Of a DNA stretch of 64,000 bases, positions 17,057-26,018 are shown piece by piece; position 1 is the stretch's first letter; the number at the start of each line of letters is the position of its first letter. The stretch is from a virus. A program made the position numbers and the translations under genes. Below the pieces are notes generated by a model, which did no database searches, was not told the DNA's origin, and saw only the letters and a list, made by a program, of their open reading frames with translations. The stretch is from the IMG/VR virus record IMGVR_UViG_3300029953_000022, positions 1-64,000 of that record; one strand, written 5' to 3'.

Positions 17057-17722
17057 ATGGATACCAAACGAATACTTAGTATTGATCTCAGCACAAAAAC
17101 AGGTTGGGCTTCAGTAATAAGTTCGGATGTGGGTATTGAATTGGAAGGTTACGGTATGATTCCCCAAATTCCACAACCGAATGGTCCTTATCCATCATGT
17201 TTTATTGATTGGGCCTATTTGGTATTTAATGGTATAGAAGGACTTATAGAGAAATTTAGACCTGATATGCTTGCCATAGAAGAAACTGTGGCGGGATCAA
17301 AAGCAGTATATAGCCAAAAGATTTTAGAATATTCTCATTTTTTACTTGCTAAATACATAAAAGAGAATAATATAGAATCTATATACTTACTAACGGGCGC
17401 TTGGAGAAGTGAAGTTGGCTGCAAAATGACCAAAGAAGAATCTAAACATAATAAGGAAGTTAGGGCCTATAAGACTAAACATGGCACCAAGTTAGCTCGT
17501 GATATAAACGGTAAGATTGTTGGTAAGTTAACCAAGAAGCATATCAATATTAGGAGAGCAAATGAAGTGTTCGGTTCTTTTTTGAGAGAGCCTCTTAGAA
17601 AAAAGAATGAAGATGAAGCCGACGCACTTTTACTAGCGTTCGCACTACATCTTAGAAGACTTAATAAAAATAAGTCTGAAGAAGTGACCATAGAAGAACT
17701 TTTAGAGAAAGATAAGTTATGA
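17057..17722 (+). CDS. RuvC-like Holliday junction resolvase / RNase H-fold nuclease
   Basis: 221 residues with the RuvC acidic set: SIDLSTKTGWA (Asp10), LAIEETVAGS (Glu near 73) and EDEADALLLAFALHLR near the C-terminus. The central part carries a basic insertion (about 130-165, KHNKEVRAYKTKHGTKLAR) that could bind DNA. RuvC-type enzymes cut four-way junctions; phages use them to debranch DNA before packaging, and this genome shows no T4 gp49-like alternative. The stop overlaps the next start by four bases. Confidence 0.8.
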   Translation: MDTKRILSIDLSTKTGWASVISSDVGIELEGYGMIPQIPQPNGPYPSCFIDWAYLVFNGIEGLIEKFRPDMLAIEETVAGSKAVYSQKILEYSHFLLAKYIKENNIESIYLLTGAWRSEVGCKMTKEESKHNKEVRAYKTKHGTKLARDINGKIVGKLTKKHINIRRANEVFGSFLREPLRKKNEDEADALLLAFALHLRRLNKNKSEEVTIEELLEKDKL

Positions 17723-18591
17723 GTGGATTTTGGGAAAAAACGATTAATACGGAATCAAATATAAGAGCCTACGAATCTATCGCGCCAGAACCTTTGGTGT
17801 TAGACGAAGAAGCTGTATCTGAAATTCAAGAAGAACACTTTGACGTATATGAGGAAGAGGAAGATGACATTTCTGTAGTCATGGCAGATGCAAATCTTCG
17901 CCTTGAGATGGGTCGTCTATATCAAATGATTCTTGAAAATGATATTTTTGCCCAAACGAACGCTGATCCTCGTGCGATTAAAAACGTACAAAGAGAGATT
18001 CGTCGTCTGGTTAGAGAGAAACTGGAAATCATGCTAGGTATTCGCCAAGATCAACCTACGCAACAACAAACCATTGTTTCGTCGCCATTTAACGATATGG
18101 AAGTTAGCGCCTTAAAAATGCTTGCTTCTAAGATCACAAAGGGAGCCACTGAAGAAGTTGAATATAGTCGAAATACCCCAGTACCAGTTCCACAACCTAA
18201 AAAGAACGGTATTACCGCAATTAGCGGTGAACTTAGACCACAGACTACTCCTGTACTAAAAGCACCTGAGCGACGCCCAGTAACCAAAAGTTCTTCGCAA
18301 ACTCCTGCTAAAAGACCAGAGCCTAAAAAAGGTGAACCAATTATTAAGTCCGCAATATCAAATCCAGAAGGAGATTCGCTATTAAAAAAACCAATTAACG
18401 AAATGACCCCGGAAGAATTAGTGGAATATGATAAACAAGCGCTTGAGAGACGGTCAAAAAACAAAGCCGCCTTACCTTCAAATCTTGTTCCTCATCCTTC
18501 ACCCCAAGAATTAGAACTTAGATATATGGCCCATGCTGACCAATTTAGTGCGGTAGCAAACACCATAAATTTAATTTCTGGTAATAAATAA
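17719..18591 (+). CDS. Hypothetical protein with disordered linker
   Basis: 290 residues. The N-terminal about 60 residues are very acidic (YEEEEDDIS). A helical region (about 60-115) contains basic REIRRLVREKLEIML. A Pro/Lys-rich, probably disordered stretch (about 150-215) precedes a C-terminal helical part. No family recognised. It is coupled to the RuvC-like gene by a four-base overlap. Confidence 0.6.
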   Translation: MSGFWEKTINTESNIRAYESIAPEPLVLDEEAVSEIQEEHFDVYEEEEDDISVVMADANLRLEMGRLYQMILENDIFAQTNADPRAIKNVQREIRRLVREKLEIMLGIRQDQPTQQQTIVSSPFNDMEVSALKMLASKITKGATEEVEYSRNTPVPVPQPKKNGITAISGELRPQTTPVLKAPERRPVTKSSSQTPAKRPEPKKGEPIIKSAISNPEGDSLLKKPINEMTPEELVEYDKQALERRSKNKAALPSNLVPHPSPQELELRYMAHADQFSAVANTINLISGNK

Positions 18592-18622
18592 GTAGATAAA
18601 TAAAAACAAGGAGAAAAATAAA

Positions 18623-19402
18623 ATGTCAGATAACAAAGATACACGAACTGCTGGTCAAAAAATTGAAGATCTTGAACGAGTGGTGTCAATGCTATATCAA
18701 TCCGTAGGATCTCTAGATGGGGCCGTTAAATCCCTATTAGGAACCCAAAGGGATATGGTTTTGGTACGGGATGCTTTACGCCTACTAAACAAAAAAACCG
18801 AAGCAATTATTCAGACAGCAAAAGAAGAGTCTGGAATTTCTGCCTCTAATGTATCGGCCCTAGTAATTCAAATGAATGTTGAGGATTTAAAAACTCAAGT
18901 CCAAGAATATATCAGCCGAGGAAATTTAACTCCAGCAGATGAAGTGTCTGCCACAAGTTACTTGGTTTGCGAAGAGCAAAATCTAGATGGAACAATTGCG
19001 AATCCACGAATTCAATTCCGTTTAGATTCTCAAGATGCGGATACCCAAGCTACCTTGACTGGTAAGAAAGTTGGAGATACAGTTTCTTTTGGTGAAGGAA
19101 AGTATAGCGCTAAGATTCTTGAAATCTACACTTTGGTAGACAATCCAGGTGCTGCTCAAAATGCTCCCGCTCCCGCTGCAGAGACTCAGGCCCCTACAGA
19201 TCAAGCAAGTAGCGATACTTCTGCCCAATCAGCAGCGCCAGCCGATGAGACTCCTGCTCCAACCCAAACTCCTCAAGCAGCAACACCTGCAGCCCCAGCA
19301 CAAAACAGTCTTCCACAAGAAACTCCGGTAGCTTTTGGATTAAGTTTTCATGGACAACCCGAAGCCGAACTATCTGCTCCGAGCACTCCAGGTCAGAATT
19401 AA
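18623..19402 (+). CDS. Coiled-coil protein with Ala/Pro-rich tail
   Basis: 259 residues with AAGGAG ahead of the ATG. It has an N-terminal coiled coil (about 10-65), a small domain at about 75-170 ending LTGKKVGDTVSFGEG, which resembles the C-terminal beta turn of GreA/FKBP-type folds, and a long Ala/Pro/Gln-rich tail (about 175-245). The similarity to GreA is short and could be chance, so I do not name it. The tail resembles that of the SSB-like protein at 28048. A strong terminator hairpin follows. Confidence 0.6.
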   Translation: MSDNKDTRTAGQKIEDLERVVSMLYQSVGSLDGAVKSLLGTQRDMVLVRDALRLLNKKTEAIIQTAKEESGISASNVSALVIQMNVEDLKTQVQEYISRGNLTPADEVSATSYLVCEEQNLDGTIANPRIQFRLDSQDADTQATLTGKKVGDTVSFGEGKYSAKILEIYTLVDNPGAAQNAPAPAAETQAPTDQASSDTSAQSAAPADETPAPTQTPQAATPAAPAQNSLPQETPVAFGLSFHGQPEAELSAPSTPGQN

Positions 19403-19423
19403 TCTGACTCCTACAACACAAAT

Positions 19424-19458
19424 AATAAGGGTAAAACATGGACGGTTTTACCCTTATT
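19424..19458 (+). terminator. Terminator-like hairpin
   Basis: A perfect 14-bp inverted repeat (AATAAGGGTAAAAC at 19424-19437 with its complement at 19445-19458) encloses a 7-base loop. It sits in the gap between two plus-strand genes. The ends are A-rich on the left and T-rich on the right, as in an intrinsic terminator that can work in either direction. There is no long T run after it, so strength is uncertain. Confidence 0.65.
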
Positions 19459-19473
19459 TAAGAAGGCTAAATC

Positions 19474-20298
19474 ATGAAAAAAGACGGACCAAAAATTTTA
19501 ATATTTGATATTGAGACCGCGCCAATGTTGGCCTATGTTTGGAGTATTTGGGATCAAAATGTTGGTCTGAATCAAATTAAACAGGATTGGCATCTTCTTA
19601 GTTGGTCAGCAAAATGGCTGCAGTCCGAAGACCGAAAACGACTTTATGGTCCCCATTCCAAAATAATGTACATGGACCAATCTAAAGAAAAAGTTCTAAC
19701 TAACGATAAGAAAATATTAGAGGGCATTTGGAAACTTCTTGATGAAGCAGATATTGTCATTACCCAAAATGGGGTTAAATTTGACAGTAAAAAATTAAAT
19801 GCACGGTTCGTTCTTAATGGAATGCAACCTCCAAGTTCTTATAAACATATAGACACTTTTCAAATAGCTAAGAGATATTTTGGTTTTACTAGTAACAAAC
19901 TAGAATATATGTCGGATAAACTTTGCGTTAAATACAAAAAACAAACAAAACGTAAATATTCAGGCTTTGAACTATGGAAAGAATGCTTATCTGGGAACAA
20001 AGATGCCTGGAGAGAAATGCAAAAATACAATAAATACGATGTCTTATCCTTGGAAGAACTGTATCATAAGTTAATTCCATGGGATAATTCAATTAATTTC
20101 GATATTTACAGAGAAGACCATGAAATTACCTGTAAGTGTGGTAGCAAAGAATTCCAAAGAAATGGGTACTTTTATACTGCAACTGCCAAATACCAACGAT
20201 TTAAGTGCTCTAAGTGCGGGTCTGAAACCAGAAGTCGTAAGAATTTGCTTTCAAAAGAAAAAAACGAAACTATTAGAGCTAAAACTATTAGAACTTAA
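19474..20298 (+). CDS. DEDD 3'-5' exonuclease with zinc ribbon
   Basis: 274 residues. DnaQ/RNase H-like motifs: IFDIETAP (Asp12, Glu14), ITQNGVKFDSKKLNARF (about 99-115) and MQKYNKYDVLSLEELY (about 185-200), where Tyr-x3-Asp suggests the DEDDy type. The C-terminal about 50 residues hold a zinc ribbon (CKCGSKEF and CSKCGSET) likely to contact DNA or a partner. It could proofread for the phage polymerase or degrade DNA. It begins 15 bases after the terminator hairpin with AAGG ahead of the start. Confidence 0.78.
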   Translation: MKKDGPKILIFDIETAPMLAYVWSIWDQNVGLNQIKQDWHLLSWSAKWLQSEDRKRLYGPHSKIMYMDQSKEKVLTNDKKILEGIWKLLDEADIVITQNGVKFDSKKLNARFVLNGMQPPSSYKHIDTFQIAKRYFGFTSNKLEYMSDKLCVKYKKQTKRKYSGFELWKECLSGNKDAWREMQKYNKYDVLSLEELYHKLIPWDNSINFDIYREDHEITCKCGSKEFQRNGYFYTATAKYQRFKCSKCGSETRSRKNLLSKEKNETIRAKTIRT

Positions 20299-20305
20299 CT
20301 TTTCA

Positions 20306-20314
20306 TGATATAAT
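20306..20314 (+). promoter_or_regulatory. Extended -10 promoter element
   Basis: TGATATAAT at 20306-20314 is a perfect extended -10 (TGnTATAAT) in the gap between two genes. No good -35 lies at 17 bases. The predicted +1 near 20321 starts at AAGGATAGGA, which then serves as ribosome-binding site for the GTG at 20338. Confidence 0.5.
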
Positions 20315-20337
20315 CTGTCTAAGGATAGGACGATTTC

Positions 20338-20727
20338 GTGAATAAAGCCGAAGAACTTGACAAATTAGATAAAGAAATAAAAACTGCTGAAACAAGCCAG
20401 AAGTCTATTCAGACCAATATTGATCAGTTATCCAAAGAAATCAATATATTAAATAAACAAAAAATAGAATTAGAACAAAATCTAGAATTCCATAAAAGAG
20501 TTGGTGTAATTCCGCTTGCTCATGAGTACGGGAAATCTAAGAGAGAATTAACCAAAGTCACAAATCGTCTTAACCTTATTACGAGTGACCATAGTAAATC
20601 CGTCCAAGGTCTTGATCGTGTTAAGGAAATCATAGTAAAATTTAGAAGGGACTACATGAGACTATTAAACTCAAATGAGGATAATGTCGTGCGAGCCATT
20701 TTTGGAGTTAAACGTGGAAAGAAGTGA
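20338..20727 (+). CDS. Coiled-coil protein
   Basis: 129 residues, GTG start after AGGA. Residues 1-60 and 70-110 are strongly heptad-patterned (SKEINILNKQKIELEQNLE), so the protein is mainly coiled coil and probably forms oligomers. The C-terminus is basic (FGVKRGKK). Function unknown. Confidence 0.65.
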   Translation: MNKAEELDKLDKEIKTAETSQKSIQTNIDQLSKEINILNKQKIELEQNLEFHKRVGVIPLAHEYGKSKRELTKVTNRLNLITSDHSKSVQGLDRVKEIIVKFRRDYMRLLNSNEDNVVRAIFGVKRGKK

Positions 20728-20728
20728 A

Positions 20729-20929
20729 ATGGAAAAAAAAGTAAGAGAAGAAGATGATTTCATCCATTCTCCAAAGTTCGGGAATAGCATCAAAAGATTT
20801 TTAGCAAAAATGGAAAATCCACCAGAAAATACAACCATTGGGCGACTCCTTTTACTTTCAGAAGAAGAAGTCGAAAAACTATACCAGGAATCAGTTGTAA
20901 TCCTTCGAGAAAAAATGCTTAATAAATAG
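20729..20929 (+). CDS. Hypothetical protein
   Basis: 66 residues from the ATG at 20729, one base after the preceding stop. The frame is open upstream, but that part overlaps the coiled-coil gene. Acidic N-terminus, then helical (LLLLSEEEVEKLYQESVVIL). No family recognised. Confidence 0.5.
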   Translation: MEKKVREEDDFIHSPKFGNSIKRFLAKMENPPENTTIGRLLLLSEEEVEKLYQESVVILREKMLNK

Positions 20930-20932
20930 ATA

Positions 20933-20960
20933 TTGACTTTAAGCCAAAATACCATATACT
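20933..20960 (+). promoter_or_regulatory. Near-consensus promoter, predicted near-leaderless transcript
   Basis: TTGACT at 20933-20938, a 16-base spacer and TATACT at 20955-20960, a near-consensus sigma70 promoter. The predicted +1 is 20967; the exonuclease ATG is at 20969. The bases between -10 and ATG (ATTATGGT) hold no usable ribosome-binding site. Confidence 0.65.
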
Positions 20961-20968
20961 ATTATGGT

Positions 20969-21604
20969 ATGTCAAATTACCTCTGTTGCATGGATAGTGA
21001 AACTGGCGGCCTAAATCCCAAAGAAGCAGATATCCTAACTCTGTTCATGGCCTTAACTGATGAAAATCTTAAGGTCATAGCTGAATTAGATCTAAAACTT
21101 AAACCCAATGATAGAAATCCCACAGCAGATGAGGGCGCTTTAAAGGTCAATAAAATTGATATTAAGGCCCATCTAAACGATCCCAATACGATAACATATA
21201 AAGAAGCAAAAACTAAAATTATTGATTTTGTCACGCCATTCCTTAAAAAAACTGGTCGTCATAGTAATTTGATTGTGCTCGGCCAGAATGTGGCTTTTGA
21301 TTTGGATTTTATTTGGGAACATATCATTCCAAAAAATGAATGGAACGGCCTTTTTAGTTACAATGTAGAAGACACAAAGACAGCATCGTTATTCTTGAAA
21401 AGATGTGGATGGTTGCCCTCGGATATCGGTACTCTTAAGAGTTTGGTAGAATTCTTTGGAATCGCAAAGCGTGAAGCCCATGAAGCTAAGGGCGACGTAC
21501 ATATGACAATCGATGTTTACAAGGCAATGATTTCTCTTATGGAAAGCAAAAAAGATAGCGGTGGCCAAACGCAAGATCTAATCAGTCTTCTGGAGGCAGA
21601 ATGA
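20969..21604 (+). CDS. DnaQ-like 3'-5' exonuclease, candidate proofreader
   Basis: 211 residues from the ATG at 20969; a TTG further upstream would lie inside the -35 box and is rejected. DEDDh motifs: CMDSETGGL (Asp9, Glu11), LGQNVAFDLDFI (about 107-118), then HEAKGDVHMTIDVY (His and Asp of ExoIII, about 170-183). This is the epsilon/DnaQ family that proofreads for DnaE-type polymerases in trans. The DnaE-like polymerase starts 0.8 kb downstream in the same run of genes, which supports pairing. Its own strong promoter suggests high expression. Confidence 0.82.
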   Translation: MSNYLCCMDSETGGLNPKEADILTLFMALTDENLKVIAELDLKLKPNDRNPTADEGALKVNKIDIKAHLNDPNTITYKEAKTKIIDFVTPFLKKTGRHSNLIVLGQNVAFDLDFIWEHIIPKNEWNGLFSYNVEDTKTASLFLKRCGWLPSDIGTLKSLVEFFGIAKREAHEAKGDVHMTIDVYKAMISLMESKKDSGGQTQDLISLLEAE

Positions 21605-22164
21605 ACATCAAAGTAACGCGCTCACAAACTGAAACCTACAAGGTCTATATTGACAATCGTTGGCAGGCAACCATCATGATCGAAGATTCTTCTGGACTTC
21701 TTTCGATTCAATCGGAATATGGGCATTTTAGTCACTACTGGGGAACCGGTGGAAGATCAGCCGGAAACACTTTTAAACAGGAACTATTACGCTTTGGACT
21801 AGATTACGTACAAAATAAACTCAGTTACAATGACGATTTAGGTCATTGGTTTAATTTCGACGAAACAGTAAAAAGAATTAGACAAGACATTCTTGAGAAA
21901 CGTAGAGAACGTAGAATTGAATCTCCAGATGCTAGAGTCTTGTGGTATGAAGCAGACAATCTTGAGGAATGCAAGACTTCATCGGAATTTGCCCATCAAT
22001 TGTTTGCTAAATATAGCCTTATGACAGAGCTGTATGATGGAGACTATCTTGCTATCCCTATTATTACAGAAACACACCCAAGACTTAGGAAATTCATGGA
22101 AGTGGTTTACCCAATTTTTAAAGCAGAACTTGCTAAAGAAGAAGCGTGTTTGGAGACAGTATGA
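21601..22164 (+). CDS. Hypothetical phage protein
   Basis: 187 residues, overlapping the exonuclease stop by four bases. The N-terminal half is beta-rich with TIMIEDSSGLLSIQSEYGHF and YWGTGGRSAGNTFKQELLRFG. A helical basic segment (VKRIRQDILEKRRERRIES) follows, then a helical C-terminus. I associate this pattern with a conserved phage protein of unknown function but cannot name it. Confidence 0.6.
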   Translation: MNIKVTRSQTETYKVYIDNRWQATIMIEDSSGLLSIQSEYGHFSHYWGTGGRSAGNTFKQELLRFGLDYVQNKLSYNDDLGHWFNFDETVKRIRQDILEKRRERRIESPDARVLWYEADNLEECKTSSEFAHQLFAKYSLMTELYDGDYLAIPIITETHPRLRKFMEVVYPIFKAELAKEEACLETV

Positions 22165-22376
22165 AAATATGGTTTGATTATTGTAGCATGGAACATTTCC
22201 ATGATGATTTTTACAACATAAAACTTGGTATTGGTTGGTATCGTCACGCCAAAACACACAAATGGTGGGGTTTTACGGTAGAATTTTATTTCTTTAAGTG
22301 GGTTGTATTCGTAAACTACGTAAGTAATTGGAATGAATATGACAAGAAAGTCAATTATAGAAAATACAAAAAATGA
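22161..22376 (+). CDS. Small aromatic-rich protein
   Basis: 71 residues from the ATG at 22161, overlapping the previous stop as ATGA. Trp, Phe and Tyr together make up about a quarter of it (WYRHAKTHKWWGFTVEFYFF), with a basic C-terminus. Its stop overlaps the polymerase start, so it is probably made together with DnaE. Function unknown. Confidence 0.55.
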   Translation: MKIWFDYCSMEHFHDDFYNIKLGIGWYRHAKTHKWWGFTVEFYFFKWVVFVNYVSNWNEYDKKVNYRKYKK

Positions 22377-25300
22377 CATTACTGATATCGCCTCACACGC
22401 ATTGCGAGTCTAAACTTACTGGATCACCGCTACCCTCAATGATTAAAAGGGCAGTAGATCTTGGTCGAACCCATTTTTCCTATACAGATTTGGGTCATCT
22501 ATCAAGTTGTCTCAAAGCTTATGGGCAGGCCAAGGCCGCAAATTTAAAATTTGCTGCAGGTATAGAATTCTTTTTTAAGGATTCTTCTTGTCCGATTGTT
22601 GTGGGTACTAAAGCCGATCGATGTAAGTATTTTAATGCATCTATTTTTGCAAAGAATCAAGATGCCTATCAAGAAATCGTAAGAGTTGTTTCCTCAAATG
22701 ATATGCCCAAAATCAAGATCAGAGATGAATTGGAATCTCTTTGGTCTTGGAAGGATCTTGAGCGCCTAAGTAAATCTGATACCCTCCTTGTCCTAGGCGG
22801 CCCTCATTGTATGGTTGGTAAAGCGATGCTTGCCGATACTCCTGAATTGGCAGAAAAGATCCTATTAAAGATCCATAGTCTTTTCCAAGATCGACTATCT
22901 ATGTCCCTAACCTGCGAACCATGGGAAAAGAAGTATGCGACAGTCATAAAAATCAAATACAAAGATGGAACTTCTGACTCACTTCTTTCCTCGGATCTGG
23001 TTACCACCAATAAGGCCAGAAAAATTAAGGCTAGCGATTTAACTAATAGAAGTGGGCACTTTTTGGTTAAGTCGAAAGTGGTTGGAAATACATTTCATCA
23101 AGTAGATAAAGAAATTGCGGAAGTGACGGAACATAGAGGATTCCTTCCCCTTCCAGTAGATGTTACTTCAACTATCAATAAGTTTTTCGTGGAAATGCAC
23201 AAGAAGCACGGCATTAAATTGCTTGCTTCGGACTACGCTTTTTATTCAGAAAAAGAAGACCACATTGTTCAGACCATGGTTCTTGAGGGCGAAAATAAAC
23301 TAAAAGCTAATCTGCACATGAAATCTGCGCAGGAAATCCAAGAATATTTAACCCATAAACTTGGCCTAACAGAAGAAGAGTCTACTAAAATTATCGGAAA
23401 TAATAACGAATGGGCAAAAAATTTTGATAATTTCGAACTAAAATACAAATGGCGGCTTGCTGATGCAGGGGAAAACCCACTACAACAATGCTTAGAAATT
23501 ATTAAGAAAAAAGGATTAATGAGATGGAAAGACACTATTTGGGTTGGCAGGCTAAAAGAAGAGATTGAAGTTCTGGCCAAGAACGGTATCTTCGATTTAT
23601 CCCCCTATTTCCTTCCTATTCACGATGTAATCAACCATTATGAAGAGAATGGTAGGTTGCCAGGTCCAGGACGAGGAAGCGCTGCTGGGAGCCTTGTAGC
23701 CTATCTAATGGGCGTCACCAAAGTAAATCCTTTTACCTACGACCTTAGCTTTAACAGGTTTTATTCAATGGATCGGATTAAAGCTCTTAAACTCGCCGAT
23801 ATTGACTCAGATTTGGAATCCAGAGATCTTTTGGTGGGAGAAGATGGAAAAAGCGGATACCTTTACAAGAGATGGGGAAATAAGGCTGCCCAGATCAGTA
23901 CCAGAACTAAGATTAGACTTAAATCTGCTATTAAAGACACTAACAGATACATTAATGGGTCTGTCGAGAAATCCATTGAAGTATTTGCAAAATCTCTTCC
24001 AGATGCAGACCAAGGTATCACAGATGAGCAGTTCATTTTTGGTATGGAAGATGACGATGGAAATCATATTGATGGGTTAATCGAAACTTCAGAGCCACTT
24101 CAGAAATATGCAAATGATAGACCTAAAGAGTGGGCGATCGTTAGGCAAGCACTTGGTATTACAAGAGCATTCTCACGTCATGCCTGCGCCTTTGTTATTG
24201 CTGATAAGCCTATCTCAGAGATCGTACCCATTAAAGATGGTAATGTGGTTCAATACGAGGCAACTGCAGCAGAAACGGCTGGACTAATTAAGTACGACTT
24301 CTTGGTCATTAGTCAGTTGAAGGATATTAGGGTTTGCTTAGATCTGATCAATAAAAAGAATAAAGAAAAGCATAAGACCGGTTACTTCACGAATAATGGG
24401 GTTTTGACCTATATCTGGGATTTACCTACTGACCAAAAGACATATGAAAGCGTGTGGGGAGGCAGTACAGAATCATGCTGGCAAATTAACACGAACTCAA
24501 TGATCCCTTTTGTTAAGGGCATAAAACCTACAAGTATTGAAGATTTATCGATTATTCTATCCCTAGTTCGTCCAGGCCCTCTCGATTATATTGACAAAGA
24601 AACAGGGCGTAGTATGGCCGAAGAATATGTTCATAGACGCGATGGTGGTGAATATAAAGACGTTGAGATTCTAAAAGAATTGATTCCTGAAACCCATTCG
24701 GTTCTAGTCTACCAAGAACAGGTTACTAAAATCGCAAAGCAACTTGCCGGATTTTCTGGATCGGCTGCCGAAAACTTACGAGAAGCCATTGGTAAGAAAA
24801 AACGCGCAACTATCTTAAAAATTAAGCCCGATTTTATTGCTGGATGCTTAAAGTCCAATAAAATTACGGAAGAAGAAGCTCAAATATTATGGGATCGTAT
24901 CGTAACCTTTGGTCGGTATGCATTCAATAAATCTCATGGTGTTTCATACGCATTCGTTACATACGCCTGTATCTTTCTGAAACACAATTACTCATTAGAA
25001 TGGTGGGCCGCAGTTCTTACTAATGCAAAAGAAAAAGAGATTTCCGGTAAGTTGTGGCCATATGTTAAGCACTTGGTTGCGGCTCCAGACATCAATCTTT
25101 CAACAGATGAAATGGAAATCGATTATGCTAATGGGAAAATTAGAGCTAAACTTGGCGTCATTAAAGGTATGGCCGCCGCTACGATTGATCCAATTGTTGC
25201 TGGGAGACCGTATAAAGACATAGAAGATTTTGTAAACAAAGAAGTCGCCGGAGATGCGGTAACAAGAAAACTCATCCATGTAGGAGTATTAGACTCATTG

Positions 25301-25987
25301 TTCCCTCCAAAACTTGAACTATTGCAAAAAATGCAACTGTTCGAGGATCTACTTGAAACCAATAAATTTAACAATAAAATTGCTAGATCTAAAGAAGAAG
25401 GCAAAAAGACTAGATTAGAGGCTCCCAATAAGGGCGTAATCAAAGAAGAATATTTGGAAATTGAAAAGTATCCTTTGAAAAATGCCGCAGTTCAAAAATC
25501 AATTTTGCCAAGTCTTTTGGTTGGTCTAACAAATTTGGGCATAAATCACTCAAGTCTAATGGACCGAAAGACAATGTTTAAACAGGCAGTAATGACAAAA
25601 AAGGCCAGAAAAAAACGCCAAGACAACCCCAACGCTAAATTAAACCGAGATGATGGCGACCATTTGCCCCTATTAAACGGAGAAGAATTTGAATTCGTTG
25701 ATCAAAAATCAGCAGAAGCATCAGTTAAAGACATTGAATTTGCGGTATTTGGATATGTTGTGGGTACGAGCTTCTTTGACTATAGTGCAAACACAAAACA
25801 GGCCTTGAAAGTAATTATTGATGTAGATGGGTATGTAAAAGAACATGTTATGTGGCCTAATTACTATTCCGAAAAACTTGAGCATCCTAAAGAATTAAAA
25901 AAGGGCAATATATGTATGTTTTTAATGAAGAAACGCCAGGGTAGCGGTGATCCTGCCGCAATTGAAGAAATCGTAATTGAGGCTTGA
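22373..25987 (+). CDS. dnaE: DNA polymerase III alpha subunit (DnaE-like)
   Basis: 1204 residues, close to bacterial DnaE (about 1160). It has an N-terminal PHP domain (SPHTHCESKLTG at 6-17, YTDLGHLS, GIEF; only some metal ligands are kept), then the C-family polymerase motifs: LPGPGRGSAAGSLVAYLMG near 425-445, catalytic aspartates in ADIDSDLE near 475, SRHACAFVIADKPI near 600, and NKSHGVSYAFVTYA near 850. A C-terminal region (about 1000-1204) is divergent. C-family polymerases replicate bacterial chromosomes; most large phages use A- or B-family enzymes instead. The gene has no ribosome-binding site and appears coupled to the small gene before it. An exonuclease gene lies just upstream. Confidence 0.93.
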   Translation: MTLLISPHTHCESKLTGSPLPSMIKRAVDLGRTHFSYTDLGHLSSCLKAYGQAKAANLKFAAGIEFFFKDSSCPIVVGTKADRCKYFNASIFAKNQDAYQEIVRVVSSNDMPKIKIRDELESLWSWKDLERLSKSDTLLVLGGPHCMVGKAMLADTPELAEKILLKIHSLFQDRLSMSLTCEPWEKKYATVIKIKYKDGTSDSLLSSDLVTTNKARKIKASDLTNRSGHFLVKSKVVGNTFHQVDKEIAEVTEHRGFLPLPVDVTSTINKFFVEMHKKHGIKLLASDYAFYSEKEDHIVQTMVLEGENKLKANLHMKSAQEIQEYLTHKLGLTEEESTKIIGNNNEWAKNFDNFELKYKWRLADAGENPLQQCLEIIKKKGLMRWKDTIWVGRLKEEIEVLAKNGIFDLSPYFLPIHDVINHYEENGRLPGPGRGSAAGSLVAYLMGVTKVNPFTYDLSFNRFYSMDRIKALKLADIDSDLESRDLLVGEDGKSGYLYKRWGNKAAQISTRTKIRLKSAIKDTNRYINGSVEKSIEVFAKSLPDADQGITDEQFIFGMEDDDGNHIDGLIETSEPLQKYANDRPKEWAIVRQALGITRAFSRHACAFVIADKPISEIVPIKDGNVVQYEATAAETAGLIKYDFLVISQLKDIRVCLDLINKKNKEKHKTGYFTNNGVLTYIWDLPTDQKTYESVWGGSTESCWQINTNSMIPFVKGIKPTSIEDLSIILSLVRPGPLDYIDKETGRSMAEEYVHRRDGGEYKDVEILKELIPETHSVLVYQEQVTKIAKQLAGFSGSAAENLREAIGKKKRATILKIKPDFIAGCLKSNKITEEEAQILWDRIVTFGRYAFNKSHGVSYAFVTYACIFLKHNYSLEWWAAVLTNAKEKEISGKLWPYVKHLVAAPDINLSTDEMEIDYANGKIRAKLGVIKGMAAATIDPIVAGRPYKDIEDFVNKEVAGDAVTRKLIHVGVLDSLFPPKLELLQKMQLFEDLLETNKFNNKIARSKEEGKKTRLEAPNKGVIKEEYLEIEKYPLKNAAVQKSILPSLLVGLTNLGINHSSLMDRKTMFKQAVMTKKARKKRQDNPNAKLNRDDGDHLPLLNGEEFEFVDQKSAEASVKDIEFAVFGYVVGTSFFDYSANTKQALKVIIDVDGYVKEHVMWPNYYSEKLEHPKELKKGNICMFLMKKRQGSGDPAAIEEIVIEA

Positions 25988-26012
25988 TTTTAAACAAAAT
26001 AGATGGTACTAT
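25984..26012 (+). promoter_or_regulatory. Promoter with +1 on the subtilase ATG
   Basis: TTGATT at 25984-25989 (overlapping the dnaE stop), a 17-base spacer and TACTAT at 26007-26012. The predicted +1 is 26019, exactly the A of the subtilase ATG. The bases CTTAAT before the ATG hold no Shine-Dalgarno. Confidence 0.55.
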
Positions 26013-26018
26013 CTTAAT

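Noticed and set aside
18623-19402. GreA-like transcription factor
   Set aside because: Only a short LTGKKVGD-type turn matches; the rest (coiled coil plus Ala/Pro tail) does not fit GreA.
20933-20968. Upstream TTG start for the exonuclease at 20969
   Set aside because: The TTG lies inside the -35 box of the promoter and would add residues with no similarity; the ATG at 20969 starts at the family's normal N-terminus.
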